Origin: Alteromonas sp. LOR
GTDB taxonomy: Bacteria; Pseudomonadota; Gammaproteobacteria; Enterobacterales; Alteromonadaceae
Assembly: GCF_000753865.1 (NCBI RefSeq)
Contig: NZ_JQFW01000015.1
Location: 762,530 to 826,529 of the forward strand
Reading direction: 5' to 3'
Length of the DNA stretch: 64,000 bases
The translations under genes and the position numbers were made by a program. A model generated the notes under the pieces. That model was not told where the DNA came from. It was given only the letters and a program-made list of their open reading frames with translations, and ran no database searches. Positions 45,379 to 54,604 of the stretch are shown in pieces (position 1 is the stretch's first letter; the number at the start of each line of letters is the position of its first letter).

Positions 45379-46650
45379 ATGGTGCTTATGCCTCAACATG
45401 TTAGCGAAAATAAAATAGGGCAGAGCCTATCAGCATTGGTACTGTTTCCGCTGCTTACGAGCTGTCATTCTTTCGACGATGCTCAAAGCGACGCCAGCTT
45501 TAATGCCAGCACTCAACCGTTCCCCACTCAGGTTGCTCCTTTTGATAATTATAAAGAGCAAGTCTTAAACTATTTGAGCGCCAATCGCAGCTTTGTTGGA
45601 ACAGACAAAAGCGCTGAAATTGCTATGAATATGCCATTTGAGTGCGGGATTTCAGTTAATGATAAAGGCCTGTTTCTCGTACATGGTTTAGGCGACTCTC
45701 CGTACTTTTTTAGAGAGCTAGCCGCCACCTTGTGTGAAAAAGGGTTGAGAGTGCGCGTAATGTTATTACCTGGGCATGGTTCAAAGCCTGGCGACATGCT
45801 TTCGGTGAGTTACGAGCAATGGCAAGTAGAGACAGATTTTCAGCTTGAACAATTTGCCTCTACGGTTGAGCAGCTTTATGTGGGTGGGTTTTCAACAGGG
45901 GCTAACCTCACCACCATTAGCGCCTTTGATAGAAATGATATTAACGGGATGATTCACTTTTCCCCAGCGTTTAAATCTCGTTTTTTCGTATCTAAACTAG
46001 CTCCTTATATTGATACGCTTTACCCTTGGCCGAATGTGGAAGCTGAAGACAATCCAAGTCGCTACAATTCTACCGCCATGCCCGGTTTCGCGGCTTACCA
46101 AGAAAGCGTGAATGCACTAGCGCGCAGGTTTGATAATGGCAATGGGAATAAAACGTCATTAGATGTTCCCGTGCTAATGGTATTGGCAGAAAAAGACAGT
46201 GTTGTAGATACACAACATGTTGCTCAACGCTTTAAAGAAAACTTTACCAATGATAAAAAGTGTCTACTTTGGCAGGGCGAGGAAGCCCCAGACGTATTTA
46301 TTGATAATCCATCGATGTCTGGGCAGCTGCTTATGCAATCAATGAATTTGCCAGAGGAGCGTATAAGCGCCGCATCGCATATGAGTTCGTTGTTTTCTGC
46401 TAGAAACTCGCTGTACGGCACGCAAAGCACATTTAAAATTTGTGATAACGGCCAAGGGAGTGAATCAGAAGCGCGCTGTAAAGAAGGTAAAGCAGGTGAA
46501 GACTTATGGTATGGCCCTTGGGGCTATGACGATGAGGATGCCAACCGTGTTTACGCAAGGCTAACCTACAACCCTTACTTTGATGCGATGATAGATAAAA
46601 TAGTGGCATTTACAAGCGATGAGTCTGCGGGTGATTTTTGCACTCTCTAG
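45379..46650 (+). CDS. Alpha/beta-hydrolase lipoprotein
   Basis: A 423-residue exported hydrolase. The N-terminal signal ends in lipobox LTSC (about residues 25-28), so it is a predicted lipoprotein. The hydrolase core has the oxyanion strand LVHGLGDSPYFF, the nucleophile elbow GFSTG (serine about residue 174), an acid in VLAEKDSVVD and a likely catalytic histidine in AASHMSS. This resembles esterase/lysophospholipase-type enzymes; the substrate is unknown. Alternative starts lie at 45379 and 45388. Its end is 23 bp from the end of the convergent gene. Confidence 0.82.
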   Translation: MVLMPQHVSENKIGQSLSALVLFPLLTSCHSFDDAQSDASFNASTQPFPTQVAPFDNYKEQVLNYLSANRSFVGTDKSAEIAMNMPFECGISVNDKGLFLVHGLGDSPYFFRELAATLCEKGLRVRVMLLPGHGSKPGDMLSVSYEQWQVETDFQLEQFASTVEQLYVGGFSTGANLTTISAFDRNDINGMIHFSPAFKSRFFVSKLAPYIDTLYPWPNVEAEDNPSRYNSTAMPGFAAYQESVNALARRFDNGNGNKTSLDVPVLMVLAEKDSVVDTQHVAQRFKENFTNDKKCLLWQGEEAPDVFIDNPSMSGQLLMQSMNLPEERISAASHMSSLFSARNSLYGTQSTFKICDNGQGSESEARCKEGKAGEDLWYGPWGYDDEDANRVYARLTYNPYFDAMIDKIVAFTSDESAGDFCTL

Positions 46651-46673
46651 AATTTTTGCATTGCCTTTGTTTA

Positions 46674-47780
46674 TCAACACTTCGTTTGTATTGAGTTTTC
46701 AGTACACTGCCTAACACCATCCATGGTTGTTGAGCATGGTGTATATTTTGTGCGCTTGATGCATACCCCTGTGCCAATAATCGTATCAGGCTCAAAGTTA
46801 CCACCTGTTTCTCCCGACCCAGTACCACCACCATTGAATATCGTCTCTTGCGCAATACTTTCAATATTTTTGAGTAAGCAATTCGATACTGCGGATTGCG
46901 TCAGATCAACTGGGTGCCCACCACCACCCATGAAAGTAGACAATGGAAAACCATCTACTCTTGATGCTGCTTTATCTAACTCGAATCTAAAGTCCAACTC
47001 TCTCTCACCAGATGCGCTTGCATTCCCAACAAATAAGACTTTATAAATGAGTTTGTTATCAGTGCCGCCATATGATTTTTTTACAAAGGAGTCTAAGTTG
47101 TTATATTCCCAAGAAATATCGGCACCGCCTGCATCAGCCGATATTTGAACCCCAGCACCGTTAAATCTTACTTCTTCATATACATCGTTCCAGCCTCTTG
47201 TGACTATTGTTCGAGCTAAGTTCTTTGTTAGCTCTCGCAGTACATCTTTTTCTGCTGTAGGTTTAAAAATAACGGATGGGTGGTTATTACACGAATTGTC
47301 AGCATTAGTGCTATAAGTGTTAGTTTTGTGAGACGGAGAATATCGACTGGATGATAGGTTTTGAGCCGAATTAGAGAACCCATTTATTGCATCACGAAAC
47401 TCTTTATCTATCTCATAGAATGCTCGAAGGGCAGCTGATTCATTTGCATTGATGCTTTTGTTTTTTACAGTAACTTTTACTGCGTCTGTATATTGGTTGT
47501 GATTTGTAGCTTCAATCTCAAACTTGAATGCCTGTGAACTAATAGGGTTAGCCACAATGACAATATTTAATGTCGTGTTGCATTGAAATGTATCATCGAA
47601 CGTGGGCATACCATTTGACCCTGAAGTACAAGCTATCGGCTTGAACCTCTTTTGGGCTATGTTATACGCGTCGTCGTAATCGCACGTGTCGCAAGAGTAC
47701 GTTTTTGTCAGTTGGCCAGCAAAAACTTGACTCGATAATAGCCAAACTAGTGATAACAGTATTCTTTTATTGATAACCAT
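46674..47780 (-). CDS. Secreted hypothetical protein with cysteine-rich ends, 368 residues
   Basis: Not recognised. A clean signal peptide (MVINKRILLSLVWLLSSQVFA) precedes GQLTKTYSCDTCDYDDAY. Cysteines cluster at the N-terminus (CDTC, plus two more by residue 70) and in the last 30 residues (GVCIKRTKYTPC and later), suggesting disulfides in a periplasmic or extracellular protein. I chose the ATG at 47780; AAGGA lies unusually close to it, and a longer reading from a TTG at 47807 would spoil the signal peptide. The wording looks more AT-rich than its neighbours, so it may be a recent acquisition. Confidence 0.65.
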   Translation of the reverse strand: MVINKRILLSLVWLLSSQVFAGQLTKTYSCDTCDYDDAYNIAQKRFKPIACTSGSNGMPTFDDTFQCNTTLNIVIVANPISSQAFKFEIEATNHNQYTDAVKVTVKNKSINANESAALRAFYEIDKEFRDAINGFSNSAQNLSSSRYSPSHKTNTYSTNADNSCNNHPSVIFKPTAEKDVLRELTKNLARTIVTRGWNDVYEEVRFNGAGVQISADAGGADISWEYNNLDSFVKKSYGGTDNKLIYKVLFVGNASASGERELDFRFELDKAASRVDGFPLSTFMGGGGHPVDLTQSAVSNCLLKNIESIAQETIFNGGGTGSGETGGNFEPDTIIGTGVCIKRTKYTPCSTTMDGVRQCTENSIQTKC

Positions 47781-47804
47781 TTCCTTATAGGTTTTTACAT
47801 TTAA

Positions 47805-47848
47805 CAATCATCTGATTAACATTTGGCAATCGTATGATTAACATTGAA
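47805..47848. repeat. 22-bp direct repeat upstream of the secreted orphan gene
   Basis: Copies at 47805-47826 and 47827-47848 are adjacent and match at 17 of the first 19 positions, sharing CAATC...GATTAACATT. They lie just upstream of the 47780 start, where two helically phased operator half-sites could sit. Confidence 0.7.
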
Positions 47849-47997
47849 GTTATCATGTTTTGCAGATGTTCCGCAAACACTGCGACCACATGACTATAAG
47901 ATTAACCCTGATGAACTGAAATTTTGTTTTTAAATAAACGAATATAGTGTCTAGGGTTTGTAATGCACATGATTTTTAAAATATTTATCACCATCAA

Positions 47998-48029
47998 AAC
48001 AAAAAGGCCGCTCTTCAAGAACGACCTTT
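47998..48029 (-). terminator. Rho-independent terminator after the RND transporter gene
   Basis: On the minus strand a 12-bp stem starting AAAGGTCG and ending CGGCCTTT (with G-T pairs) closes on a 3-base loop and runs into TTTTTG. It begins 42 bp past the RND stop. Confidence 0.88.
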
Positions 48030-48070
48030 CAATTAGCTAAACTTATTTTACTGTTTTATGCTTTTGGGAG

Positions 48071-51000
48071 TTACGTATGTGGCTGAGCTTCTTCTAATTC
48101 CCTTTCAAGCTGGTCACTAGCATCAGCTCTAGGCTTAGTAAATCGGGCTAGAGCAAGATACAGCACAGGAGTGAGGTATAGCGTGAAAACAACCGCAATA
48201 CCTAGGCCGCCAAATACCACCCAACCAATAGCATTTCTTGCTTCCGCACCAGCGCCAGTGGATAGAATTAATGGAAGCCCACCTAAAATGGTAGACACCA
48301 ATGTCATCATAATAGGTCTTAAACGTACCGTGCCTGCTTCCACAATAGCATCGTAAACAGAATACCCTTTATCCCGAAGCTGGTCGGCAAACTCAATAAG
48401 TAATATGGCGTTTTTCGCCAAAAGGCCAATGAGCATGACTAAGCCAATCTGTGAGTAAACGTTTATTGAAGTACTGGTTAAGAACAATGCATAAACCGCC
48501 GCTGCAATACCAAAGGGAACAGTCAGCATGACTACTACTGCACTGTTAACACTCTCAAACTGTGCAGCCAATACCAATAGCACAATAACAAATGCCAGTA
48601 CGTAGGTAAGTGCGACTTGCTTAGACGTTTCTTCAAAAGTTTGTGCTTCACCTAAAAAGATAAGGCCAATACCATCTGGCAATGTATCTTGAGAAATAGC
48701 ACGTATTTCTTCAACCACATCACTCAGCGCCTTATCTTCAGGCAGCTCAACTTCAAGCTCAATGGCTCTACGTTGGGCCTGACGCTCCAATTCTGCTGCT
48801 ACGCCTTCTTCGCTAATGTAGGCCACGCTCGATAGTGGAACTAGGTTGCCATCAGTACTCTTCACGTAGAGGTTAGTCAGATCTGAAGGCGCCATCGTAT
48901 TTCTATTGCTGGTTTGAAGCATGATGGGAATAGACTGATCGCCTACGTTCAAATCGGCAATGTCATCGCCATTTACCGCGGCGCGTAGTGCACTAGAAAT
49001 GTCATTTAACGGCACACCAAGCTCTTCAGCACGTCGTCTGTCGATATTCACACGCAGTTGTGGCTGAGTAGGGTCATAACTCACCCGTGGACGGCCTAAA
49101 TAGGGTAGCTTAGTTTCTATTTCAGTGGCAAAAGTCTGCGCTGCCTGATAAATATTTTCATACGTATCACCGGTTAACGCCATTTCCAAACCGCCGCCTT
49201 GTCCGCGAAGATTCAAACTATTTCCGCCAAATGCGTTTCCAGGTGCGCCAGGAATAGCCTGCAGGCCTGGGCGAATTTCATTGACCACATCTTGTAGCGA
49301 CATATCGCGGTCGTCCCAATGCTTCAGGGGCGCGGTAATAAAGACAATGTTCGGATCCCATTGCCCAACCACGGTGTACATAGAATCTATTGTGCCTTTT
49401 TCCACATAAGGAAGCAGCATCTCTTCCATCTTCTCGGCTTGTCTATCCATAAAGTTAAGACCGGCACCGTCAGGACCACGAGCAAAAATGCGTATCGTTC
49501 CACGGTCTTCACTAGGCAGTAGTTCATTATCGATATTACCCGATAATATGTAGGCGCCACCGCCGGCTGCTAGACTTAATACACCAACAACCCAACCATA
49601 TTTTAGCGCTTTTAATAGCGATGATTGATACAGCGAAAGACACGCGTTACCAAATCGGCCAAAGGTGGCGTTAAAAAAGCTTTTGCCGTTTTCTTTTGGC
49701 TTTTTGACTGCAAGACGGGCAGTTAGCGCAGGCACCAGTGAAAGGGCAACGAACGAGGAAATGATCACTGCGCCGGCTAATACACCGCCAAATTCTCTAA
49801 AGAGTTTACCTGCCGTAGATGGCAAAAACGCAATGGGGATAAATACAGATGCAAGTACTGCGGTTGTTGCCACTACCGCAAAAAACACTTCTCGTGTACC
49901 AATCACCGCAGCTGCCCTTGCGCCAAGGCCCATGCTGCGACGGCGCTGAATATTCTCTGACACAACAATAGCGTCATCCACAATCATACCGGTGGCAAGC
50001 ACAAGCGCTAGCAAGGTCAAAATATTAATGGAAAAGCCCATTGCCCAGATTATTGCAAGCGCACCTGCTAAAGACACTGGAATGGATAGGGCGGGGACGA
50101 GCGTTGCGCGCCACGAGCCAATAAAGACAAGTAACGTAACTATCACTAGCGCCACAGTGAGGCTAAGTGAAATAACCACTTCTTTCACCGAGTCACGGAT
50201 AAATTCGGCGTCGTCTGCGGTGACCACAATATCCATATCAGTAAAGCGTTTGTCTAGTTCACCCACCATTTCAAGCACTTCATCAGAGATTTCAATGGTG
50301 TTAGAGCTGGCTTGACGAATAACCCCCAAGCCAATAACCGGCATGCCGTCTAATCGCACCATACTGGTTGAATCTGCTGGGCCAAAATATACGCTTGCTA
50401 CATCGTTAACCCGTATGTCGCCTGATATAACGATATCGCCAACATCTTGGGCTGATACGGATGTGGCGTCAGCTCGAACAATAAGAGCCTGTTCAGATGA
50501 TTGAATACTGCCGGCGGGTACATCAAACGGAGCTAAAACAAGCGCGTCGGACACGTCTCTCATCGACAGTCCAAAGCTGGTTAATCGCAGTGGATCGACT
50601 GACACTCTAAGCACGCGCTCCCTTTCACCGCGCATGTTAACGTCAGCAACCCCTGGAATACTTAAAAATAAGGGGGCGACATCGGTATTTACTCGTTCGG
50701 TGAGTGTTTCCATATCAAGTGTTTTACTCGATATAGCTAAGCTCACAACAGCTTGAGCGTCGTTGTCAGCGCGAATAATGGCAACCTGTTCAACATCTTC
50801 AGGAAGCTGTCGCTGTACGCGGCTTACTGACTCACGGGTTTCGTTCGCGGCGTCCTCTAGGTTAACACCAGGGCGGAACTCAACACGAATACGGGCCGAG
50901 TTTTCTTCGCTTTGCGCTGAAATGTTTTTTACACCACTTACCCGCGCTACCGCACCTTCAAGGCGACTGGTTACTTCTGCGTCAACCGTTTCAGGTGATG

Positions 51001-51190
51001 CACCAGGGAATGTCGCTGTAACTGTTACTCGCGGCGTATCTACATCAGGAAGTTCGCGAACCTCAAGACCGCTTAACGCTGCAAACCCAGCAATAGCGAT
51101 GAGCAAATTTAAAACAACAATAAGTACTGGACGTCTTATCGCTAGCGATGGAAGGTCGTTTGCCTGTGAAGAAAGTTGTTTATCACTCAC
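48071..51190 (-). CDS. RND-family efflux transporter (HAE1-like)
   Basis: A 1039-residue proton-driven inner-membrane efflux pump. It has the RND layout: helix 1 (about 20-40), a periplasmic loop, helices 2-6 at about 335-500, helix 7 near 535, a second loop, and helices 8-12 at about 860-1015. The paired aspartates of the proton relay appear in GMIVDDAIVVSENI (about residue 405). It accepts an adaptor from the upstream gene, whose end overlaps its start by 8 bp. No outer-membrane TolC-type channel gene is in the window. The substrate is unknown. Confidence 0.93.
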   Translation of the reverse strand: MSDKQLSSQANDLPSLAIRRPVLIVVLNLLIAIAGFAALSGLEVRELPDVDTPRVTVTATFPGASPETVDAEVTSRLEGAVARVSGVKNISAQSEENSARIRVEFRPGVNLEDAANETRESVSRVQRQLPEDVEQVAIIRADNDAQAVVSLAISSKTLDMETLTERVNTDVAPLFLSIPGVADVNMRGERERVLRVSVDPLRLTSFGLSMRDVSDALVLAPFDVPAGSIQSSEQALIVRADATSVSAQDVGDIVISGDIRVNDVASVYFGPADSTSMVRLDGMPVIGLGVIRQASSNTIEISDEVLEMVGELDKRFTDMDIVVTADDAEFIRDSVKEVVISLSLTVALVIVTLLVFIGSWRATLVPALSIPVSLAGALAIIWAMGFSINILTLLALVLATGMIVDDAIVVSENIQRRRSMGLGARAAAVIGTREVFFAVVATTAVLASVFIPIAFLPSTAGKLFREFGGVLAGAVIISSFVALSLVPALTARLAVKKPKENGKSFFNATFGRFGNACLSLYQSSLLKALKYGWVVGVLSLAAGGGAYILSGNIDNELLPSEDRGTIRIFARGPDGAGLNFMDRQAEKMEEMLLPYVEKGTIDSMYTVVGQWDPNIVFITAPLKHWDDRDMSLQDVVNEIRPGLQAIPGAPGNAFGGNSLNLRGQGGGLEMALTGDTYENIYQAAQTFATEIETKLPYLGRPRVSYDPTQPQLRVNIDRRRAEELGVPLNDISSALRAAVNGDDIADLNVGDQSIPIMLQTSNRNTMAPSDLTNLYVKSTDGNLVPLSSVAYISEEGVAAELERQAQRRAIELEVELPEDKALSDVVEEIRAISQDTLPDGIGLIFLGEAQTFEETSKQVALTYVLAFVIVLLVLAAQFESVNSAVVVMLTVPFGIAAAVYALFLTSTSINVYSQIGLVMLIGLLAKNAILLIEFADQLRDKGYSVYDAIVEAGTVRLRPIMMTLVSTILGGLPLILSTGAGAEARNAIGWVVFGGLGIAVVFTLYLTPVLYLALARFTKPRADASDQLERELEEAQPHT

Positions 51191-52250
51191 CGGCTGGCCC
51201 CCCGGCTATTTCGGTAGTGATAGATTGGCCAGTTCTCAGGCGCTGTACACCCTCAGCAATAAGTGTGTCACCATTAGTGATATCACCCGATACCAATATT
51301 ATGCCACGAAGACGTTGATGAACACTTACGTCTAATTTTTGTGCTTTGCCATCTACCGCAAGCCAAATGTAAGCACCAGTGGCACCCCATAATAAAGCTG
51401 ATTCTGGAACTGCGGCAAATCGGTCGCCCTCAATGGAAAGATTAACTCGAAAACTCATGCCTGGTCTGAATTGATCAGATGAATTGTCCAAAAGAGCTCG
51501 TGCTCGTAGTGTTCTGTCGGTTTCATTGATACGCGAATCTACCTGCGCAATCTCTGCTTTCACGCTTTTTTCTTTATCACTCCACGGCTCCAAGGTAACC
51601 TGCGGACCATCTAGCAATACTGCTAGGGCTGCTTCGGGGGCCTTAAAGTTAACAAACAGCTTGCTACGATTGTCCAGCGTGGTGATCATCGTCTGCTCAT
51701 TAATACGGTCGCCCACTTCCACGTCGGTAAAGCCAACAACGCCGTCAAAGGGCGCAACAATACGACGGTCTTCTAAATCTGTCTTTGCATCTTCTAACGC
51801 GACTTCTGCTAAATCACGCTGTGTCTTGGCAAGGTCAAGTTCATTTACCGGGATTGCCCCTTTTTTGTAACTCGATGCAAGACGTTCGACGGTACGCTGG
51901 GCGTCAGCTAGGGTAAGTTCAGCGCGCTTTAATGCAGTTTTTTGTCTGCGGTCGTCAAGGCGAACAAGTACTTTTCCTTCCTCGACATTTTGACCGGGCA
52001 CAAAATTAATCTCAGTAACCTCGTCGGCTACAGCGGAATAAAGCACGATAGACTGCACTGCTTCAGCGCTACCTACCGCCTCAACCTTGCGAGTCTCGTT
52101 CATGAATTCGATAGGTTTTGTTACAACCAACTTGGCTTGTCGGTCACCCATGTATTGACCGTGTGCGAACGGCATAAACAAAAATAAAGAAAAAAGACCA
52201 ATCCATGTCTTCATTGTGCGAACCACTGACTTGTTCATTTTGTAACCCAT
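51183..52250 (-). CDS. Membrane fusion protein (periplasmic adaptor) of RND efflux
   Basis: A 355-residue adaptor. A signal/anchor segment (about 10-32) is followed by a barrel-sandwich half (about 65-100), an alpha-helical hairpin (about 100-160), the second sandwich half (APFDGVVGFTDVEVGDRI) and the beta-barrel and membrane-proximal domains. The hairpin is short, as in adaptors of VexF/MexF-like systems. It overlaps the RND gene by 8 bp, so the two are translated together. Start is ATG at 52250 or 52238; the second has a better spaced G-rich stretch. Confidence 0.9.
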   Translation of the reverse strand: MGYKMNKSVVRTMKTWIGLFSLFLFMPFAHGQYMGDRQAKLVVTKPIEFMNETRKVEAVGSAEAVQSIVLYSAVADEVTEINFVPGQNVEEGKVLVRLDDRRQKTALKRAELTLADAQRTVERLASSYKKGAIPVNELDLAKTQRDLAEVALEDAKTDLEDRRIVAPFDGVVGFTDVEVGDRINEQTMITTLDNRSKLFVNFKAPEAALAVLLDGPQVTLEPWSDKEKSVKAEIAQVDSRINETDRTLRARALLDNSSDQFRPGMSFRVNLSIEGDRFAAVPESALLWGATGAYIWLAVDGKAQKLDVSVHQRLRGIILVSGDITNGDTLIAEGVQRLRTGQSITTEIAGGPAGE

Positions 52251-52324
52251 TAGTTATAAGTTTTTTGTCTTTTAATTAGACTTTTGGCTAGTGCAAATTT
52301 ATACCGTATAGCACCATAGGCGGT

Positions 52325-54100
52325 TCAGCTAAGCAATTGCAGTTCAGCGTATTCCCTATACAGGGTATCGCTTTTCATCAAAGAGGCATGATCCCCGGTG
52401 GCCACTATGCTTCCTTTATCCATTACAACAATGCGGTCGGCGTGTTGAACCGTTGCTAGTCGATGAGCAATCACAATGCTGGTTTTCCCTTCCATTAAGC
52501 GGTTAATTGCCTGTTGAACCATTCGCTCACTCATGGCATCGAGGGCACTGGTTGCCTCATCAAGCAGTAAAATAGGTCGGTCGGCTAAAATAGCCCTAGC
52601 AATGGCAATACGTTGTTTTTGCCCACCTGATAATTTAATTCCGCGTTCACCAAGCTGGGTGTCGTATCGGTTATCAAGGGCATCAATAAATTCATGGGCG
52701 AAAGCGAGCTTTGCCGCTTTAACCACATCCTCATCAGTGGCTTCGGGTTTTCCATAGCGGATGTTGTCCATCACAGAGCGGGCAAATACCACGGGCTCTT
52801 GGGTTACTACGGCTATTTGATCACGTAATTGTGCTAATGGCAGGTTGTTGATGTTGGTTTCGTTAAATACAACGCTGCCTGATGAAGGCTCATAAAAACG
52901 CATAAGAAGCTGAAATAATGTCGTTTTGCCTGCGCCGCTAGGGCCAACCAGCGCCAGTTTTTCTCCAGCGCGGATATTGAGGTTGAGGTTAGTAAACAGT
53001 GCTTTACTACTTGGGTAGCTAAAACTGACGCTGTTGATGTTTATAGCAGGGGATGCGTTTTCCGCTAATGTGACAACCGTTTCTTCATTGTCTGTATTAC
53101 TTGAAGGGGGCTGAATATCTGATTCAGCTTGGATAAGTTGATAAAGACGCTCGCTGGCGCCCACGCCGCGCTGCACTTCTCCTATAACTTCACTTATTGT
53201 AGCGACGCTGCCACCAGCCATTACTGCATAGAACAAAAAGGCGGATAGTTCACCGACGGACATTTGCCCTTCTAGCACTTGGCGTGCGCCAACCCATGCG
53301 ATAAAAATAATCGCCGTCATGCTTAAACACATTATGCAGCCAATAAGCAGCGAACGATAATGTATTCGGTGTTCAGCGGCACCCATGGCAGCCTCTACTC
53401 TTGAGGCAAAATGAGAGCGTTCTTTATTTTCTGCCGTATAAGCCTGCACTGTCATGATTTCATGAAGACTCTCATCTATGTGTGAGCCTAGGTCTGCCAC
53501 TTTGTCTTGACTAATTTTGGCAAACTTCCTGACTTGTGGAGCAAGTACTTTAATAGGCACTAATACCGCAGGTACTGCCACAATAACGCACAGCGTTAAC
53601 AAGGGGCTCGATATACCCATTAGAATCAGAGCACCAATGAATGTAATCACAGAACGCAGAGTCATTGACAGGCTCATACCAACGACGGTCTGGATAACCG
53701 TGGTATCACTGGTAAATCGAGAGATAACCTCACCGGTTCTCAATTCGGCAAAAAACGACGGGGGCAATGACAGCAAATGAGAATAAACCTGGTTTCTTAT
53801 ATCCGCGCTTACTCTCTCACCTAGCCATGTCATTAAATAGAAACGAGCATAGGTAGCAATACAGGCTACCAAGGTTATACCTAGTACAACAACGGTTGCC
53901 TGATTCAGCGTATCAGAAGCGTTGTCCACAAACCCGTTGTCGATAGCATATTTGATCCCTTGGCCAAGCATTAGCCAAGCAACAGCGGCCGTGAGCAAGG
54001 CGACAACTGCACCCGCTACTCTTTTTTTGTAATGGCTTAAGTGAGAGCCAATCCAATGCAAAACCTGTTTAGTGGACACTTCATCAAGTGGAGTCGTCAA
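52325..54100 (-). CDS. ABC exporter, fused permease and ATPase (MsbA-like)
   Basis: A 591-residue half-transporter. Six helices form the transmembrane domain (about 20-315). The nucleotide-binding domain (about 350-590) has Walker A GPSGAGKTT, signature LSGGQKQR, Walker B ILLLDEATSALD and the switch histidine in IVIAHRLAT. It would act as a homodimer exporting lipids, peptides or drugs. It lies 74 bp upstream of the MFP gene on the same strand, so the three exporter genes may share a transcript, though a promoter in the gap is possible. Confidence 0.92.
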   Translation of the reverse strand: MTTPLDEVSTKQVLHWIGSHLSHYKKRVAGAVVALLTAAVAWLMLGQGIKYAIDNGFVDNASDTLNQATVVVLGITLVACIATYARFYLMTWLGERVSADIRNQVYSHLLSLPPSFFAELRTGEVISRFTSDTTVIQTVVGMSLSMTLRSVITFIGALILMGISSPLLTLCVIVAVPAVLVPIKVLAPQVRKFAKISQDKVADLGSHIDESLHEIMTVQAYTAENKERSHFASRVEAAMGAAEHRIHYRSLLIGCIMCLSMTAIIFIAWVGARQVLEGQMSVGELSAFLFYAVMAGGSVATISEVIGEVQRGVGASERLYQLIQAESDIQPPSSNTDNEETVVTLAENASPAININSVSFSYPSSKALFTNLNLNIRAGEKLALVGPSGAGKTTLFQLLMRFYEPSSGSVVFNETNINNLPLAQLRDQIAVVTQEPVVFARSVMDNIRYGKPEATDEDVVKAAKLAFAHEFIDALDNRYDTQLGERGIKLSGGQKQRIAIARAILADRPILLLDEATSALDAMSERMVQQAINRLMEGKTSIVIAHRLATVQHADRIVVMDKGSIVATGDHASLMKSDTLYREYAELQLLS

Positions 54101-54604
54101 AATAGCCTCTTTTTAAAAAACTTCGGGGGGTTGTTCACGTTGCTCTGCAGTCGCAACATGCGGCGCAGTAGAATTAAGTATACGTGTTAATGGCCCCAGT
54201 TGATTTGCACATGCGACTACATTTGCAGTAAATCAGTTGGATGGGAATTGGCCCCTAGGGCGTGTTGAACTTTGCTGTACGTTTTTGCAGCGGTCTGTGA
54301 GCTATTTATCCTGCGTTAAATGGTTTCGATTTAGCCCACTAGACCTTCAACCATTCGCCTTGTCTAAATAGCTCACAGACCGCTGTCCGAAGGGGGCGTT
54401 ATGGAAGCATTTTACTCTTTGTCGCCGCTTTTAGGAACAAAGTACTTGTTTGCTGCTGTCAGCGTTGTCTCAGGTTTGCTTACATGTTGAATGTAACCCG
54501 CGCTAAAACAATCTTGGGTGTGGAAGGTGTTTAGTTTATGCTACAAAAAACAAATAAGGTTGCAGACACTTCTGTGTTAAACCTTTCACTTATGGAGCAC
54601 CCTG
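54101..54604. other. 504-bp divergent region, ABC exporter / mscS
   Basis: No convincing gene is present. The middle is occupied by the palindromic dispersed element at 54255-54400. Promoters for the two divergent genes must lie on either side; none stands out by eye. Confidence 0.6.
54255..54400. repeat. Dispersed palindromic element, complete copy
   Basis: About 146 bp. A left arm starting CTAGGGCGTGTTGA leads into a 22-bp inverted repeat (54287-54308), a 56-bp core, and the matching inverted repeat (54365-54386, 21 of 22 bases). The right outer flank does not match the left arm. A second copy starts at 63913. There is no coding capacity, so it resembles a MITE or REP-type element. Confidence 0.85.

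Noticed and set aside
54402..54491. A 29-codon ATG ORF after the palindromic element
   Set aside because: Too short, no ribosome-binding site, and its start is inside the element's flank.
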